Assembly: GCA_007694905.1 (NCBI GenBank)
Contig: REEU01000285.1
Coordinates: forward strand, 31,980 to 95,979
DNA: 64,000 nucleotides
Reading direction: 5' to 3'
Source of the DNA: Gammaproteobacteria bacterium
GTDB taxonomy: Bacteria; Pseudomonadota; Gammaproteobacteria; Pseudomonadales; Azotimanducaceae
Positions 34,067 through 43,172 of this stretch are shown here, piece after piece. Both the position numbers and the translations under genes were made by a program. Every line of letters begins with the position of its first letter. The first letter of the stretch is position 1. Under the pieces are notes generated by a model. That model saw only the letters and a list, made by a program, of their open reading frames with translations. It did no database searches and was not told where the DNA came from.

Positions 34067-35353
34067 ATGAATGGCAGCTGCGGCAACGCGATCGAGCGGC
34101 TCAACGCGGAGTGCTTCTGCCTGCCGCTGGCGGACTCCGCGCTCACCGCCGCGGTGGCCGCTCGGCTGCCTGCTGAGGGCGTGGCCCAGGCCGGCAGCCG
34201 GCTTGCCGAGCTCAGCGCGGAACATCCGCTGTTCCTTCCTGTCGCGACCCGGACCGACCTCTTCGAGCGGGTACGCGCCGTAGGCGAACTGCTGCTGGCG
34301 CGCAGTGACGTCGACCGCGATACGGTGTGCGCCGCGGGCGTGTGCAACAGCTTCGACTTTCACCTCACGACCTCCGGACCGAAGCTGATCGAGATCAACA
34401 CCAACGCCGGTGGCGCGTTCCTGCAACCGCTGCTGCTGGAAGCACTGGGCAACGGCCATACGTCGCCCTGGTTCGAACCGGAACTGCAGCTGCTCGACGC
34501 ATTCGCGACCCTGGCACCCGGTCGAGTGCTGTCCCGCCTCGCCATCGTCGATGCCGACCCGGCCAGTCAGGCGCTGTATCTGGACATGCGCCTGGCGGCC
34601 GTCGCTCTCGAACGGCGCGGCATCGCGGTGGAGATCATGGACGTGGCCAGCCTGCGCCGTGAGAACGGCAGGTTGTTCGGACCGAACGGCGCCATCGACA
34701 TGGTCTACAACCGTCTCACCGACTTCGGTCTCGACGACCCTGCACACGCACTCCTGCGCGAAGCGTGGCTTGCCAACGAGGTCGTGCTGGCGCCGAATCC
34801 GGATGTCTACCGGACCTTTGCCGAGAAACAGCTGTTGATCGAGCTGAGCGATCCCCGCCGCCTGGCCGAGCTGACACAGCGGGCGCACATCGACAGTGAG
34901 CGCATTCTCGACACCCTGCTGCCCTGCGAGCTGCTCGGCCAGGGCAACGCCGAGCGCCTCTGGATCGAACGCCGCCACTACGTTTTCAAACCGACGCGAG
35001 GCTACGGCTCACGCGGCGTCTATCGGGGCGACAAAGTCAGCCGGCGCAAGTGGGAGACCCTGCTCGACGAGGGTTACCTCGCCCAGCGCTTCGCGGCACC
35101 GTCGGAGCGGTCGCTGAAGATCTCCGCCGGTGTGACGCCATTCAAGGTGGACATCAGGGTCTGGACCCATGGCATCGAACCGATCTTCGTCGCTGCCCGG
35201 CTGTACTCCGGTCAGGTGATGGGATTCCGCAACGAGGGCGCAGGCTTCGCGCCGATTCTCTGGGTCGGTCCTTCACTCACCGCTGAAGCCTGCCAGGACC
35301 GCGCCGGCTTTCGAGCACTGTGTACCGCCCATGTCGCCGGAGACCTGCCATGA
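34067..35353 (+). CDS. ATP-grasp-like protein with apparently permuted motif order, in an ArsR operon
   Basis: A 428-residue soluble protein. LIEINTNAGGAFLQPLLLE (107-125) looks like the metal-binding E-x-N segment that closes ATP-grasp sites. VFKPTRGYGSRGV (307-319) looks like the ATP-binding lysine and glycine-rich loop. FKVDIRVWTHG (359-369) supplies a D-x-R pair. In a standard ATP-grasp protein the lysine/glycine loop comes before the E-x-N motif; here the order is reversed, as in circularly permuted ATP-grasp families and glutathionylspermidine synthase-like ligases. The likely chemistry is ATP-driven ligation of a carboxylate to an amine or thiol. The gene overlaps arsR by 4 bp and sits behind an operator-like palindrome, pointing to a role in the arsenic or metal response. 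The product is unknown. Confidence 0.75.
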   Translation: MNGSCGNAIERLNAECFCLPLADSALTAAVAARLPAEGVAQAGSRLAELSAEHPLFLPVATRTDLFERVRAVGELLLARSDVDRDTVCAAGVCNSFDFHLTTSGPKLIEINTNAGGAFLQPLLLEALGNGHTSPWFEPELQLLDAFATLAPGRVLSRLAIVDADPASQALYLDMRLAAVALERRGIAVEIMDVASLRRENGRLFGPNGAIDMVYNRLTDFGLDDPAHALLREAWLANEVVLAPNPDVYRTFAEKQLLIELSDPRRLAELTQRAHIDSERILDTLLPCELLGQGNAERLWIERRHYVFKPTRGYGSRGVYRGDKVSRRKWETLLDEGYLAQRFAAPSERSLKISAGVTPFKVDIRVWTHGIEPIFVAARLYSGQVMGFRNEGAGFAPILWVGPSLTAEACQDRAGFRALCTAHVAGDLP

Positions 35354-35670
35354 GCGCGCGCAGCGTGACGCAATCCGACGCGCTCGAGCGCACTGCGGAA
35401 CGACTTGAGGCACTCGGTCGTCCAGTGCGTCTCGGCGTCTATCGCGCGCTGGTCCGTGCCGCTCCTGCGGGGCTCGCCGTCGGCGACCTGCAGGCGCTGC
35501 TCGCCATCCCCCGCTCGACGCTGTCGTTTCATCTGCGGCGGCTGATCGAGGTGGGCCTGGTGAGCCAGGAACGCCAGGGCACAACATTGATCTGCAGGGC
35601 GGACGTCACCGCCATGGAAGACACCCTCGGCTTTCTGCAACGGGAATGCTGCACAGATTGCTGCCCGTGA
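35350..35670 (+). CDS. arsR: ArsR-family repressor with C-terminal cysteine cluster
   Basis: A 106-residue winged-helix repressor. LGRPVRLGVYRALVRAAPAGLAVGDLQALLAIPRSTLSFHLRRLIEVGLVSQERQG is a full ArsR DNA-binding domain. The tail ECCTDCCP carries Cys100, Cys101, Cys104 and Cys105. A C-terminal cysteine set of this kind is the As(III) sensor in the ArsR of Acidithiobacillus ferrooxidans, whereas the E. coli protein uses Cys in the DNA-binding helix. It should release the operator at 34030 when it binds trivalent arsenic or a similar soft metal. It is coupled to the ATP-grasp gene by a 4-bp overlap. Confidence 0.92.
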   Translation: MSARSVTQSDALERTAERLEALGRPVRLGVYRALVRAAPAGLAVGDLQALLAIPRSTLSFHLRRLIEVGLVSQERQGTTLICRADVTAMEDTLGFLQRECCTDCCP

Positions 35671-35686
35671 GCGTGACCTGCATCCC

Positions 35687-36883
35687 CTAAGCCAGTTCGG
35701 AGCGCACCTTGATCTCGCCTTCCAGCGTCCGGTGGACTGGACAGCGGTCGGCGATCTCCAGCATGCGGGCGCGCTGCGCGTCGTCGAGCTCACCTTCGAT
35801 GGTGACGACCCGGCGCAGCTCGTCGAGCTTGCCCTCCCGGGTTTCGCAGTCCTCGCAGTCGCTGGCGTGCACCTTGCGATGGGTCACCTGACAAAGCACG
35901 CGCTCCACCGCAAGCTTCTTGTGCCGCGCATACATGTTCAGCGTCATCACCGTGCAGGACGCCAGCGCAGCGGACAGGAACCGGTACGGATCGAGGCCGA
36001 GGTCGCTGCCGCCGTGACTCTCCGGTTCGTCGGCAAGCAGCCGGTGTTCCCCGGCCTGAACGCTGCAGAGGAACGCGTCCGCGGTACGCCCGGCGACCAC
36101 CACGCCTTCGGTGGCTTGCGCCGATCGCATTTCGAGGTACTTCGCCGCCCAGCTCGCGATGACCGAAGCGGCATAAACTGAATCCTCTGAGCGCGACAGC
36201 AGGTGGTCTGCCTCGTCCAGGCTGACAAAACTCTTGGGGTGCAAAGCCGACGTAAAGATGGTCTCGGCCTGATCGATGGCGACGACCCGATCCCCGGGTG
36301 CGTGCATCACCAGCAGCGCACGGCGCAGCTTGCGCAGGCGCGCCGACAGGTCGTGACTGCGAGCGTCATCGATGAAGTCGCGGCGAACGCGAAACGGCCG
36401 CCCGCCGAGATCGACCTCGGCACTGCCTTCCTCCTCGATGCGGGCCAGATCATCACCAAAGTTCTTCAGCACATGTTCGGGCTGCGCCGGCGCCGCCAGC
36501 GTGGCCACGGCGCGGACGCTGTCGAGGCGTTCCGCCACCGCCAGCGCGGCGGTCCCACCGAGGGAGTGGCCGACCAGCAGCTGGGGTGCGGCCAGGGTCT
36601 CGCCGAGCCACGTCGCCGCGTCCTCGAGATCATCGAGGTTGCTGGAGAACGTGGTGTCCTCGAATTCGCCTTCGCTGTCACCGAGGCCGGTGAAGTCGAA
36701 GCGCAGCACGGCGAACCCCGCTGCGGCCAGCGCCCGAGTGATGTCGCGCGCCGCTCGAATGTTGCGGCCGCAGGTGAAGCAGTGGGCGAACAACGCCGTG
36801 GCCTTCCACTCGCCGCCCGGCGGCAGTTCCAGGCTGCCGGTGAGTTCATGCCCGCTGCGTGACGCAAACGATGCCCGTCCCAT
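35687..36883 (-). CDS. Alpha/beta hydrolase fused to OsmC domain
   Basis: A 398-residue two-domain protein. Residues about 1-250 are an alpha/beta hydrolase with GHSLGG as nucleophile elbow, the acid in HAPGDRVV and the His in DEADHLLS. Residues about 265-398 are an OsmC-type peroxidase-like domain with the two redox cysteines in ASCTVMTLNMYARHK and DRCPVHRTLEGE. The CEDC segment in between is extra. This fusion is a known bacterial architecture of unclear substrate; hydroperoxide or ester detoxification is likely. It is convergent with the arsR operon, 16 bp away. Confidence 0.93.
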   Translation of the reverse strand: MGRASFASRSGHELTGSLELPPGGEWKATALFAHCFTCGRNIRAARDITRALAAAGFAVLRFDFTGLGDSEGEFEDTTFSSNLDDLEDAATWLGETLAAPQLLVGHSLGGTAALAVAERLDSVRAVATLAAPAQPEHVLKNFGDDLARIEEEGSAEVDLGGRPFRVRRDFIDDARSHDLSARLRKLRRALLVMHAPGDRVVAIDQAETIFTSALHPKSFVSLDEADHLLSRSEDSVYAASVIASWAAKYLEMRSAQATEGVVVAGRTADAFLCSVQAGEHRLLADEPESHGGSDLGLDPYRFLSAALASCTVMTLNMYARHKKLAVERVLCQVTHRKVHASDCEDCETREGKLDELRRVVTIEGELDDAQRARMLEIADRCPVHRTLEGEIKVRSELA

Positions 36884-36977
36884 GTTCAGCCTCCTTCAGC
36901 GACGCACGATCGCGGGCGGTGACGGTAGCAGTGCAGAGCCCACCGCGGCGAACAGGACCGGTCGCTGCCCGGACGGC

Positions 36978-39629
36978 TCAGTGGCGGCGCGGTCGGGGCT
37001 CCAATGGCACAACGCGATCCGCACCGGTGGCATCGAACAGCGGGCCGTGGCAGGTGAAGAACAGAATCTGGGTGCGTCGCGACGCTGCAAACAGGACACG
37101 CTGAAACTGACGGATGCGCTCCGGGTCAGTGTTCACCAGGGCATCATCGAGCAGAAGCGGCCAGGGTTCGTCCTCACCGAGCACCTCCGCGAGTCCGATG
37201 CGCACCAGCAGCGCCAGCTGTTCGCGGGTTCCACCGGAGAGCTGGTCGAAACGCTCAGTGCTGCCGGCTTCACCCTGCTGCAGACCGAGCAGCGCGAAGT
37301 CGTCCGCCAGATGGGCGCGGGCACCGGGCAGGACCTGCTCAAGGTAGGGCTGAATGCGCCGGATCACCGGCTCGGCCAACTGCGCCTGTGCGGCACCGTA
37401 AGCCTGCTCTACCCGTTCGAACAGGCGTCGCGCCGCCCCGGCTTCCCGCTCCAGGCGAGCGAGATCCAGTTCCGCAGCGGCCCCTGCCGACGCTGCATCC
37501 TGCAGCGCCTCGTGCAACGAAGACGCGCCGGCATCGTTCATGCGCTGCTCCAGCGCCACGCGCAGATCCCGTTTTTCGCCCGCCTGCTCCACCAACGCCG
37601 CAACGGCCTGCTCGGCCCGCTGCAGGTCCAGCTCTGCCGTGTCACCGCCCGCAGCCTTGAAGACTTCGGCGATGTCATCCCGTCGCGCCACGACATCTGC
37701 AAGGGTTCTCGCCGCCGCATCGCACGCTTCCTGCACCCGGGCCACGCTGCCATCACCTTCGAGCTGCCGCTTGAGCTGCGCCACTTCCCCGTCGATACCC
37801 TTGAGCTCGGACCGCAAATCCGCCACCCGGCGCGCCAGCGCCTCGGCGCGCGCGCTGATCTCGTCTCGGCGGTCCCGGGCCGCCTTGGCACGGGCATTCT
37901 GCTCGCCCTCGTCGGTTTCGATGTTCGCGAGCGCGGCGTCGAGATCGGGCGGCACCTCACTCTGAGACAGCTCCGCAAGGGCGGCCGCAAGCTCGTCGCG
38001 CCAGCTGCGCGCCGCTTCCCGGCCGTCAGGAAACAGTTCGCGCAGCCGATGCCGCGCCTCGCGTTCCCGGCTCACTAGCGCTTCCCGTTCGCGCCTGACT
38101 CGCTCCGCATGCTCGAGGTCCTTCACCCCCAGGGCCTCGATCCGCCGGCGCAGGTCCGCTTTCCGGTCCGCAACGGCATCGCGCAGGGATTCCAATGCGC
38201 CACTGCCGGGCTGGATCTCCACAGTGGCAACGCCGTCGAGATCGAAACTTCGGTCACGATCCACCAGAAACGTCCGCTCGACCCCGGCTTCGATGCGTTC
38301 GCCGTCGAGATCGAGTTCGCGCTGAGTCTGCAACCGCACCCGCACCGACGCGCCTTCCAAGCGTGCACTCGCCTCCACCTGCTCACGTTCCAGCTTGCGC
38401 AGGGCCATGACGTCCGCCTCAGCCACCTCCGGAAGCTCGTTCAGCGCTGTGCGCAGCTCGGCCAGCACCGTGTCCTGACGGGCAGCCTCTTCGAGCCGGG
38501 CATCGAGGCGCGCCAGCTCTTCGCGCTGGGAGCGGGCCTGGGCCAAACGCTGCAGCCGCAGTCGCTCCGTGCGCAGTTCATCCAGCGCCGTCTCCGCATT
38601 CACCACGTTTTCACGCAGTTCCGCGAGCGCACTGCTTGTCTCGGCCTCTTCTCTCACCGCGGCATCGAGTTCGGCCTGCAGCTGTTCGCGTCGCTGCTCG
38701 TTCGTGCCTAGCTCTTCCGCCAGGGCCTCGGCCCGCCCCAGCGCCTTGCGGCGCTCGGCAACCGCCGCTTCGGCCCGCGTGAGTTCGTCCGTCACAGCTT
38801 CGAGCTGCCGGGCGAGTTCGCGGGTATCATCGCGGCGCTTGCGGGCGTCGCCGCGTTCGGCTTCAGCCACGGCCCGACGTTCGCTGAGGTCGCTTTCATC
38901 CATCCGAGTGCGACGCAACGTCCGGGCATCGTCCTCGATGGCCGCGATACGCCGTTCGATGTCCTCGCGCTCCGCAGAACAGGCTTCGAGGTGGCTCCGG
39001 GCCTCTTTCAGCCGTTTCTTCTCCGCACCGAGGCCCTGGCTGTAGAAGCGCTCCGCTTCTTCCCGGGCGCGGCGGCGAACGTACTGCCCGAGCGCGCCAG
39101 CGGCCACGTCACCCACCTCGCGAACCAGGCGATCATGCAGCCCGCCCTGAATGGCGCTGTTGTCTGCCACCTCCGGTTCCTCACCAGCCCGGCCCTGCTC
39201 CACCCAGAGCAGGGACCAGCGTCCGAGCTGGGCCCCGGACGCCGGACTGGTGGTACTGCCCGGTTCTGTTCCCAGCAATTCCCGCAATCTCGCTTCGGCC
39301 TCCTCGCCTTCGAAGGCCCGGTTCGCCGTGCTCAGACGGGTCTGGTGCTGCTGACTGACGAAGGTCTTCTCCACCTGCCAGGCGGCACCGGCAAGTTCGA
39401 AGTCGACGCGCACCCGGGGCCGCTCGCTGCCGCCCCAGGTCTGCAGATCCTGTTTGAATCGGCCAGCACCGCGACTGCTCTCGAACAGGCCGAAGCGCAG
39501 CGCCTGCGCCACGCGGCTCTTGCCTGACTCATTGGGGCCGGTCACGAGATTCAGATGGGGTGAGAGATCGTCGAGCAGCACATGCTCGAGGCCGCGCCAG
39601 TGCTCCACTTCGAGACGTCGGATCCACAT
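36978..39629 (-). CDS. SbcC/YhaN-like coiled-coil ATPase
   Basis: An 883-residue ABC-type ATPase of the Rad50/SbcC/YhaN group. Walker A is GPNESGKS (31-38). The signature LSGGTREQ is near 797-804, and Walker B is LLLDD near 825-829 with NTD following. Between about 190 and 780 are long charged helices. The Rad50 zinc hook (CxxC) is absent. Instead a beta-rich stretch (about 426-476: VRLQTQRELDLDGERI, FLVDRDRSFDLDGVATVEI) interrupts the coil. Together with the Mre11-like nuclease encoded 3 bp upstream it should form a DNA-end processing complex. Confidence 0.9.
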   Translation of the reverse strand: MWIRRLEVEHWRGLEHVLLDDLSPHLNLVTGPNESGKSRVAQALRFGLFESSRGAGRFKQDLQTWGGSERPRVRVDFELAGAAWQVEKTFVSQQHQTRLSTANRAFEGEEAEARLRELLGTEPGSTTSPASGAQLGRWSLLWVEQGRAGEEPEVADNSAIQGGLHDRLVREVGDVAAGALGQYVRRRAREEAERFYSQGLGAEKKRLKEARSHLEACSAEREDIERRIAAIEDDARTLRRTRMDESDLSERRAVAEAERGDARKRRDDTRELARQLEAVTDELTRAEAAVAERRKALGRAEALAEELGTNEQRREQLQAELDAAVREEAETSSALAELRENVVNAETALDELRTERLRLQRLAQARSQREELARLDARLEEAARQDTVLAELRTALNELPEVAEADVMALRKLEREQVEASARLEGASVRVRLQTQRELDLDGERIEAGVERTFLVDRDRSFDLDGVATVEIQPGSGALESLRDAVADRKADLRRRIEALGVKDLEHAERVRREREALVSREREARHRLRELFPDGREAARSWRDELAAALAELSQSEVPPDLDAALANIETDEGEQNARAKAARDRRDEISARAEALARRVADLRSELKGIDGEVAQLKRQLEGDGSVARVQEACDAAARTLADVVARRDDIAEVFKAAGGDTAELDLQRAEQAVAALVEQAGEKRDLRVALEQRMNDAGASSLHEALQDAASAGAAAELDLARLEREAGAARRLFERVEQAYGAAQAQLAEPVIRRIQPYLEQVLPGARAHLADDFALLGLQQGEAGSTERFDQLSGGTREQLALLVRIGLAEVLGEDEPWPLLLDDALVNTDPERIRQFQRVLFAASRRTQILFFTCHGPLFDATGADRVVPLEPRPRRH

Positions 39630-39632
39630 GGT

Positions 39633-40715
39633 TCAGCCGCCTGCCGTCGGGGCTTCACGGAGGATGCGGTAGAGCAGGCGCAGCGCATCGATATCCCCCT
39701 CGTCGCGCAAGCCGCGCACGACTTCCCCCAGATAGCCCTCCTGCTCCAGGCTCGCGAGATCCTCTGCCGTCGGCGCAACGCTTAAGCCCTCCGCCTTCAA
39801 GCGCAGGTGGGCAAGACTTGCTGCCAGCGATGCCAGCCCGGTATCGAGTCGTTCCCGCCCCGCAAGGGACAGCTCGCCGGACAGCTCCAGACGCAACAGG
39901 GTCCAGGACTTTTCGGGCAGCGCCTCCAGGCGCTGCAGCATGCTTTCGGCGTCCGCATCCTCCGCGAGCTCCACCGACTCGCGCAGCCATCGGCTCCTGG
40001 CCACCGGCACGGTCTCCACCCGCGGCAGCGCACCCGGACCGTCGATGTCCACGATGAGCACGTTGCCCGGTGCCTGCTCCCGGAAGCGCGTGGCCTCGTG
40101 GGTACCGGAGTACCAGCAACGGTCATTGACGCGATAGGTACCGTGCCAGTCGCCGAGGGCGACGTAGTCGACCCCCTTGGCAAGCAGCGCATCGACCTCG
40201 ATGCGGTTGACCGACTCGACCCCCTCCGCGAAATTCAGTGCGCCACCGTGGGCGACCGCGACGCGAATCCGCTCTGCATCGCCGCGCCCGGGAATCCAGC
40301 CGGCGGGATCGCCCCGCACGTGCCGCTCCTGCAGCGGGCAGAGCAGCAACTCGACGCCGGCCACCTCCACGATTTCCGGTCCGGTGGGGACGAAGACGCC
40401 GGCCGGCGGGTTCGGCAGCCGGGTCAGCGCCGCGCCTTCCTCAAGGGCATCATGATTGCCGGCGAGCAGGATCACGGGCAGGTCGCCAAAGGTGGCCAGC
40501 GCATCGCTGGCCTGCTGCAGGGTGTCGCGCCCCACCCGGTTGGCGTCGAACACGTCGCCGGCCACCACCACCATGTCCACGGCGCGTTCGTGAGCGAGAC
40601 GGGCAATGGTCCGGATCGTGTCGTAACGCTGGGCTCTCAGCCGCGCCGCGGTCTCACCACCGACGAAGTCGAGGCGCAGGCCGAGTTGCCAGTCCGCGGT
40701 GTGCAGCAGGCGCAA
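39633..40715 (-). CDS. SbcD/YhaO/Mre11-like metallophosphoesterase
   Basis: A 360-residue DNA nuclease subunit. The five phosphodiesterase motifs are clear: HTADWQLG (with a following long loop), VVAGDVFDAN, LLAGNHDALEEG, VAHGGALNFAEG and LGDWHGTY. The C-terminal third is a capping region (ESMLQRLEALPEKSWTLLRLEL). The match is closest to YhaO-type proteins, which pair with YhaN. It is encoded immediately upstream of its ATPase partner with a 3-bp gap, so the two are made together. About 200 bp separate it from the helicase-like gene further upstream. Confidence 0.92.
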   Translation of the reverse strand: MRLLHTADWQLGLRLDFVGGETAARLRAQRYDTIRTIARLAHERAVDMVVVAGDVFDANRVGRDTLQQASDALATFGDLPVILLAGNHDALEEGAALTRLPNPPAGVFVPTGPEIVEVAGVELLLCPLQERHVRGDPAGWIPGRGDAERIRVAVAHGGALNFAEGVESVNRIEVDALLAKGVDYVALGDWHGTYRVNDRCWYSGTHEATRFREQAPGNVLIVDIDGPGALPRVETVPVARSRWLRESVELAEDADAESMLQRLEALPEKSWTLLRLELSGELSLAGRERLDTGLASLAASLAHLRLKAEGLSVAPTAEDLASLEQEGYLGEVVRGLRDEGDIDALRLLYRILREAPTAGG

Positions 40716-40915
40716 CGTGACGCTCTCCAGCGGGACGCGCGAACAGGCGCGAATCGGTGCACATTACACACCGACCGCGATCCACTCCACTGCCGCCGGA
40801 CTGGGCTACGATCGATGCGCGCCAGAGCTATGGGCCCAATCAGGAGCCTGCGGGAAGCGAGGCGATGCAGCCAGCGAATGTTGCGCCTGGCGCCGCGGGG
40901 AAGTACCGATCGGGT

Positions 40916-43033
40916 CTAACTCAGCTCCCGCGGAGGCTCGCCACCGCGGCCGTCGCTTCCAGTGAGCAGCCAGTAGCTCAAGTCCCGGTGCAGCTCTGAA
41001 GATGGCACCGCGCGGAACGTCACGCCTGGCCCGTGCCGCAACAGCCCGGCCAGCTCGTCCATGAACGGTCCGGACTCCCCGATGGCTACGCACCACATAC
41101 GACTGCGGGTGAGGGCGACGAAGGCCTGATTGCGACGCAGGATCGCGTCGTCCGGATCCACCACGGACTCCGCGGTCACCCGCTGCAGCGCGCAGGCATA
41201 GACCTTCCATGCCTCCTGTCCCCGAGCCGCTTCGACGTTGCAGATCGTGACGCAGCCCGGTTGCCGGAAAGCGCCGGTGAGCCCAGGCACGAACGCTTCG
41301 ATGCCGGCGTGATTCAGGGCGATGCGCAGCTTCTCGGGACTCGGTTGAGCCTGGGAGGGCACCACGACGAGCAAATCCTCCGGCATGAATCCGGCCTCCA
41401 AATCGGCGCGGAGACCATGCATCAGGGCGGCAATCGTGGCCTGCTCCTCCGTGGTCTCAACCATGGTCAGCAGCGCCGGCTCCTGCTCTGCCGCGTCCGG
41501 CATCTTCCGATGATCGTATGGATGACCGCTGGCATCGGGATCCGGATGCAGGGCGATGGGACGGCCGAAACGGATGCCACGGGCGGTGAAGTCGCCCTCG
41601 GCGAGGAAGCCGAGACCGTTCCACTCGTCCCGGTGCGTGACCGCCTGCAGCGGACCGCCCTTGCGCTGAAGCCCCATAACCAGTGCCTCGGCAACCGTGA
41701 AGATGGAACTTGGGGTACGGTAGCCGCGGCGCAGATTACGCGCCCTGGGGATGCCGGAGGGGTATTGCCCGGACAGGTCCAACCGCGGCGATCCGTCTGG
41801 ATGCAGGCCAAAGATGCTGGCGGCGCGGGGGATCACCAGATTGTCCATGCCCTGGGCATCATCATGGGTCCAGTAGAGCCGCCGCGGCGCTCTTAGGGCG
41901 CGATACGCGAGGCGGTAGCAAGCAGGCGGCAGATCCTGGCCAGCATCGATGAGGATCGCGTCCAGGAACGGTTCCGCCACCGTCTCGCCGAGGTCCGCCT
42001 CGAGCTGGCCGCAGGCCCACTCGAAGCCCTGGCTGGCGGCCAGCCGCCAGCCGAGCCGGTTCTGCGCATCCGCAGTCGTCAGCATGCGTCCGGTCCAGGC
42101 CCGAGCCGCTTCCCGGTAGAAACCCGTCGCCGCGTCATTGCCCCAGGCGTGCCAGATACGCAGACGGCCGGCGTCAGGCGCCGTGCCGGTGAGCCGTCGA
42201 TAGCAGCTCGCCACAAGCTCCCACAGCCGCTGTTCAGCGCCGCGTTGCGGGTGTACCACGGCGACATCCCAATCCGGGTGCACGGCGTGAATGAGCGCCG
42301 CCCGCCGGGCAAGCAGCAGCGTCTTGCCGCTGCCGGCCACGCCACGAATCCGCTGCGGCCCCTCTGGAATCTCGTTGGCCACACGCTCCTGGACGTCATC
42401 GAGCCAGCGTGGCGCTCGCCTCAATGCCGCCAGCCAGCGCAGCGGGCTGTCCTCCGGCGCACTTTCAGGAGCCGGGCGCGATTCATGTGAAGGCAGCGAA
42501 CCGCGCAAGGTTGCCAGCACGAGCGCCCACTGCGCTTCAGTCCAACTGGCAGCGGGCCCGCCGGTGGACGCGAGATGGCGGCTGAGCGCCGCCGGTCGCA
42601 GGTCATCGAAAGTCAAAATGCGCCGTTCGACTTCCGGCTCTGACGCAGCCTGGACAAGCGCCTGCGCGGGGGTCTTCACGAACGGCAGCGCGAGGCGTAT
42701 GTTCGCGCGACAGTCGATTCCGGCAAGCCCGGGCTCTGCCGCACAACGCTTCTCAAGCGCGTCGCCCTGGGCCGCGAGCAGCGCCAGATGCTCCTGCGCC
42801 CGCCCAGGATCGAAGTCGTCGACCCGCGTTCCCCGGCAGGCGATCAGCCACAGCCCCAATGTCCGCGAGGCCACCAGAAAGTCCGGGCGCCGCCGAGCTG
42901 GATCGTCTGCCGCGAAGATCGGATAGCGGAACCAGGTGCTGCCGTCCTCAAGGCGCAGCGCGCGCTGCAGCAGGTTCCACAGCAACCGCTGCCCCTCGAG
43001 ATGAACCGGCGCCTCGTTCGGACAGAAGAGCAT
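40916..43033 (-). CDS. SF1 helicase-like protein with nuclease-like N-terminus and degenerate catalytic residues
   Basis: A 705-residue protein. Residues about 40-75 (RRPDFLVASRTLGLWLIACRG) look like the NERD-type nuclease core, but the usual Glu of the E-x-K motif is Ala65. Walker A is GVAGSGKT (231-238). Walker B reads LIDAGQD (361-367) instead of LIDE(G/A)QD, so the catalytic Glu is Ala364. Later motifs are kept: LYWTHDDAQGMDN, RNLRRGYRTPSSI and AFVALTRSRMW. This suggests a protein that binds ATP and DNA but may neither hydrolyse nor cut well. The start at 43033 (MLFCPNEAP) follows AAAGGA. It lies upstream of the SbcD/SbcC-like pair on the same strand. Confidence 0.87.
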   Translation of the reverse strand: MLFCPNEAPVHLEGQRLLWNLLQRALRLEDGSTWFRYPIFAADDPARRRPDFLVASRTLGLWLIACRGTRVDDFDPGRAQEHLALLAAQGDALEKRCAAEPGLAGIDCRANIRLALPFVKTPAQALVQAASEPEVERRILTFDDLRPAALSRHLASTGGPAASWTEAQWALVLATLRGSLPSHESRPAPESAPEDSPLRWLAALRRAPRWLDDVQERVANEIPEGPQRIRGVAGSGKTLLLARRAALIHAVHPDWDVAVVHPQRGAEQRLWELVASCYRRLTGTAPDAGRLRIWHAWGNDAATGFYREAARAWTGRMLTTADAQNRLGWRLAASQGFEWACGQLEADLGETVAEPFLDAILIDAGQDLPPACYRLAYRALRAPRRLYWTHDDAQGMDNLVIPRAASIFGLHPDGSPRLDLSGQYPSGIPRARNLRRGYRTPSSIFTVAEALVMGLQRKGGPLQAVTHRDEWNGLGFLAEGDFTARGIRFGRPIALHPDPDASGHPYDHRKMPDAAEQEPALLTMVETTEEQATIAALMHGLRADLEAGFMPEDLLVVVPSQAQPSPEKLRIALNHAGIEAFVPGLTGAFRQPGCVTICNVEAARGQEAWKVYACALQRVTAESVVDPDDAILRRNQAFVALTRSRMWCVAIGESGPFMDELAGLLRHGPGVTFRAVPSSELHRDLSYWLLTGSDGRGGEPPRELS

Positions 43034-43172
43034 GGGGGATCCTTTCCCGCTCTGAATTGCGCTCAGGGTAGCCCGCCACCTTGCTTCGGGCCATGCCCGC
43101 ATCGAACTGAAGCGCCGCGCACCAACGGGTCGTGGACGCTATGCTGTCCCATCAGCGCGGAGGGAGGCGAGC

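Noticed and set aside
32080..34347. Minus-strand frame of 755 codons
   Set aside because: It lies antisense to the two antiporter genes and the ATP-grasp gene, is rich in Arg/Gln/His/Pro and has no family motif. It is a composition shadow.
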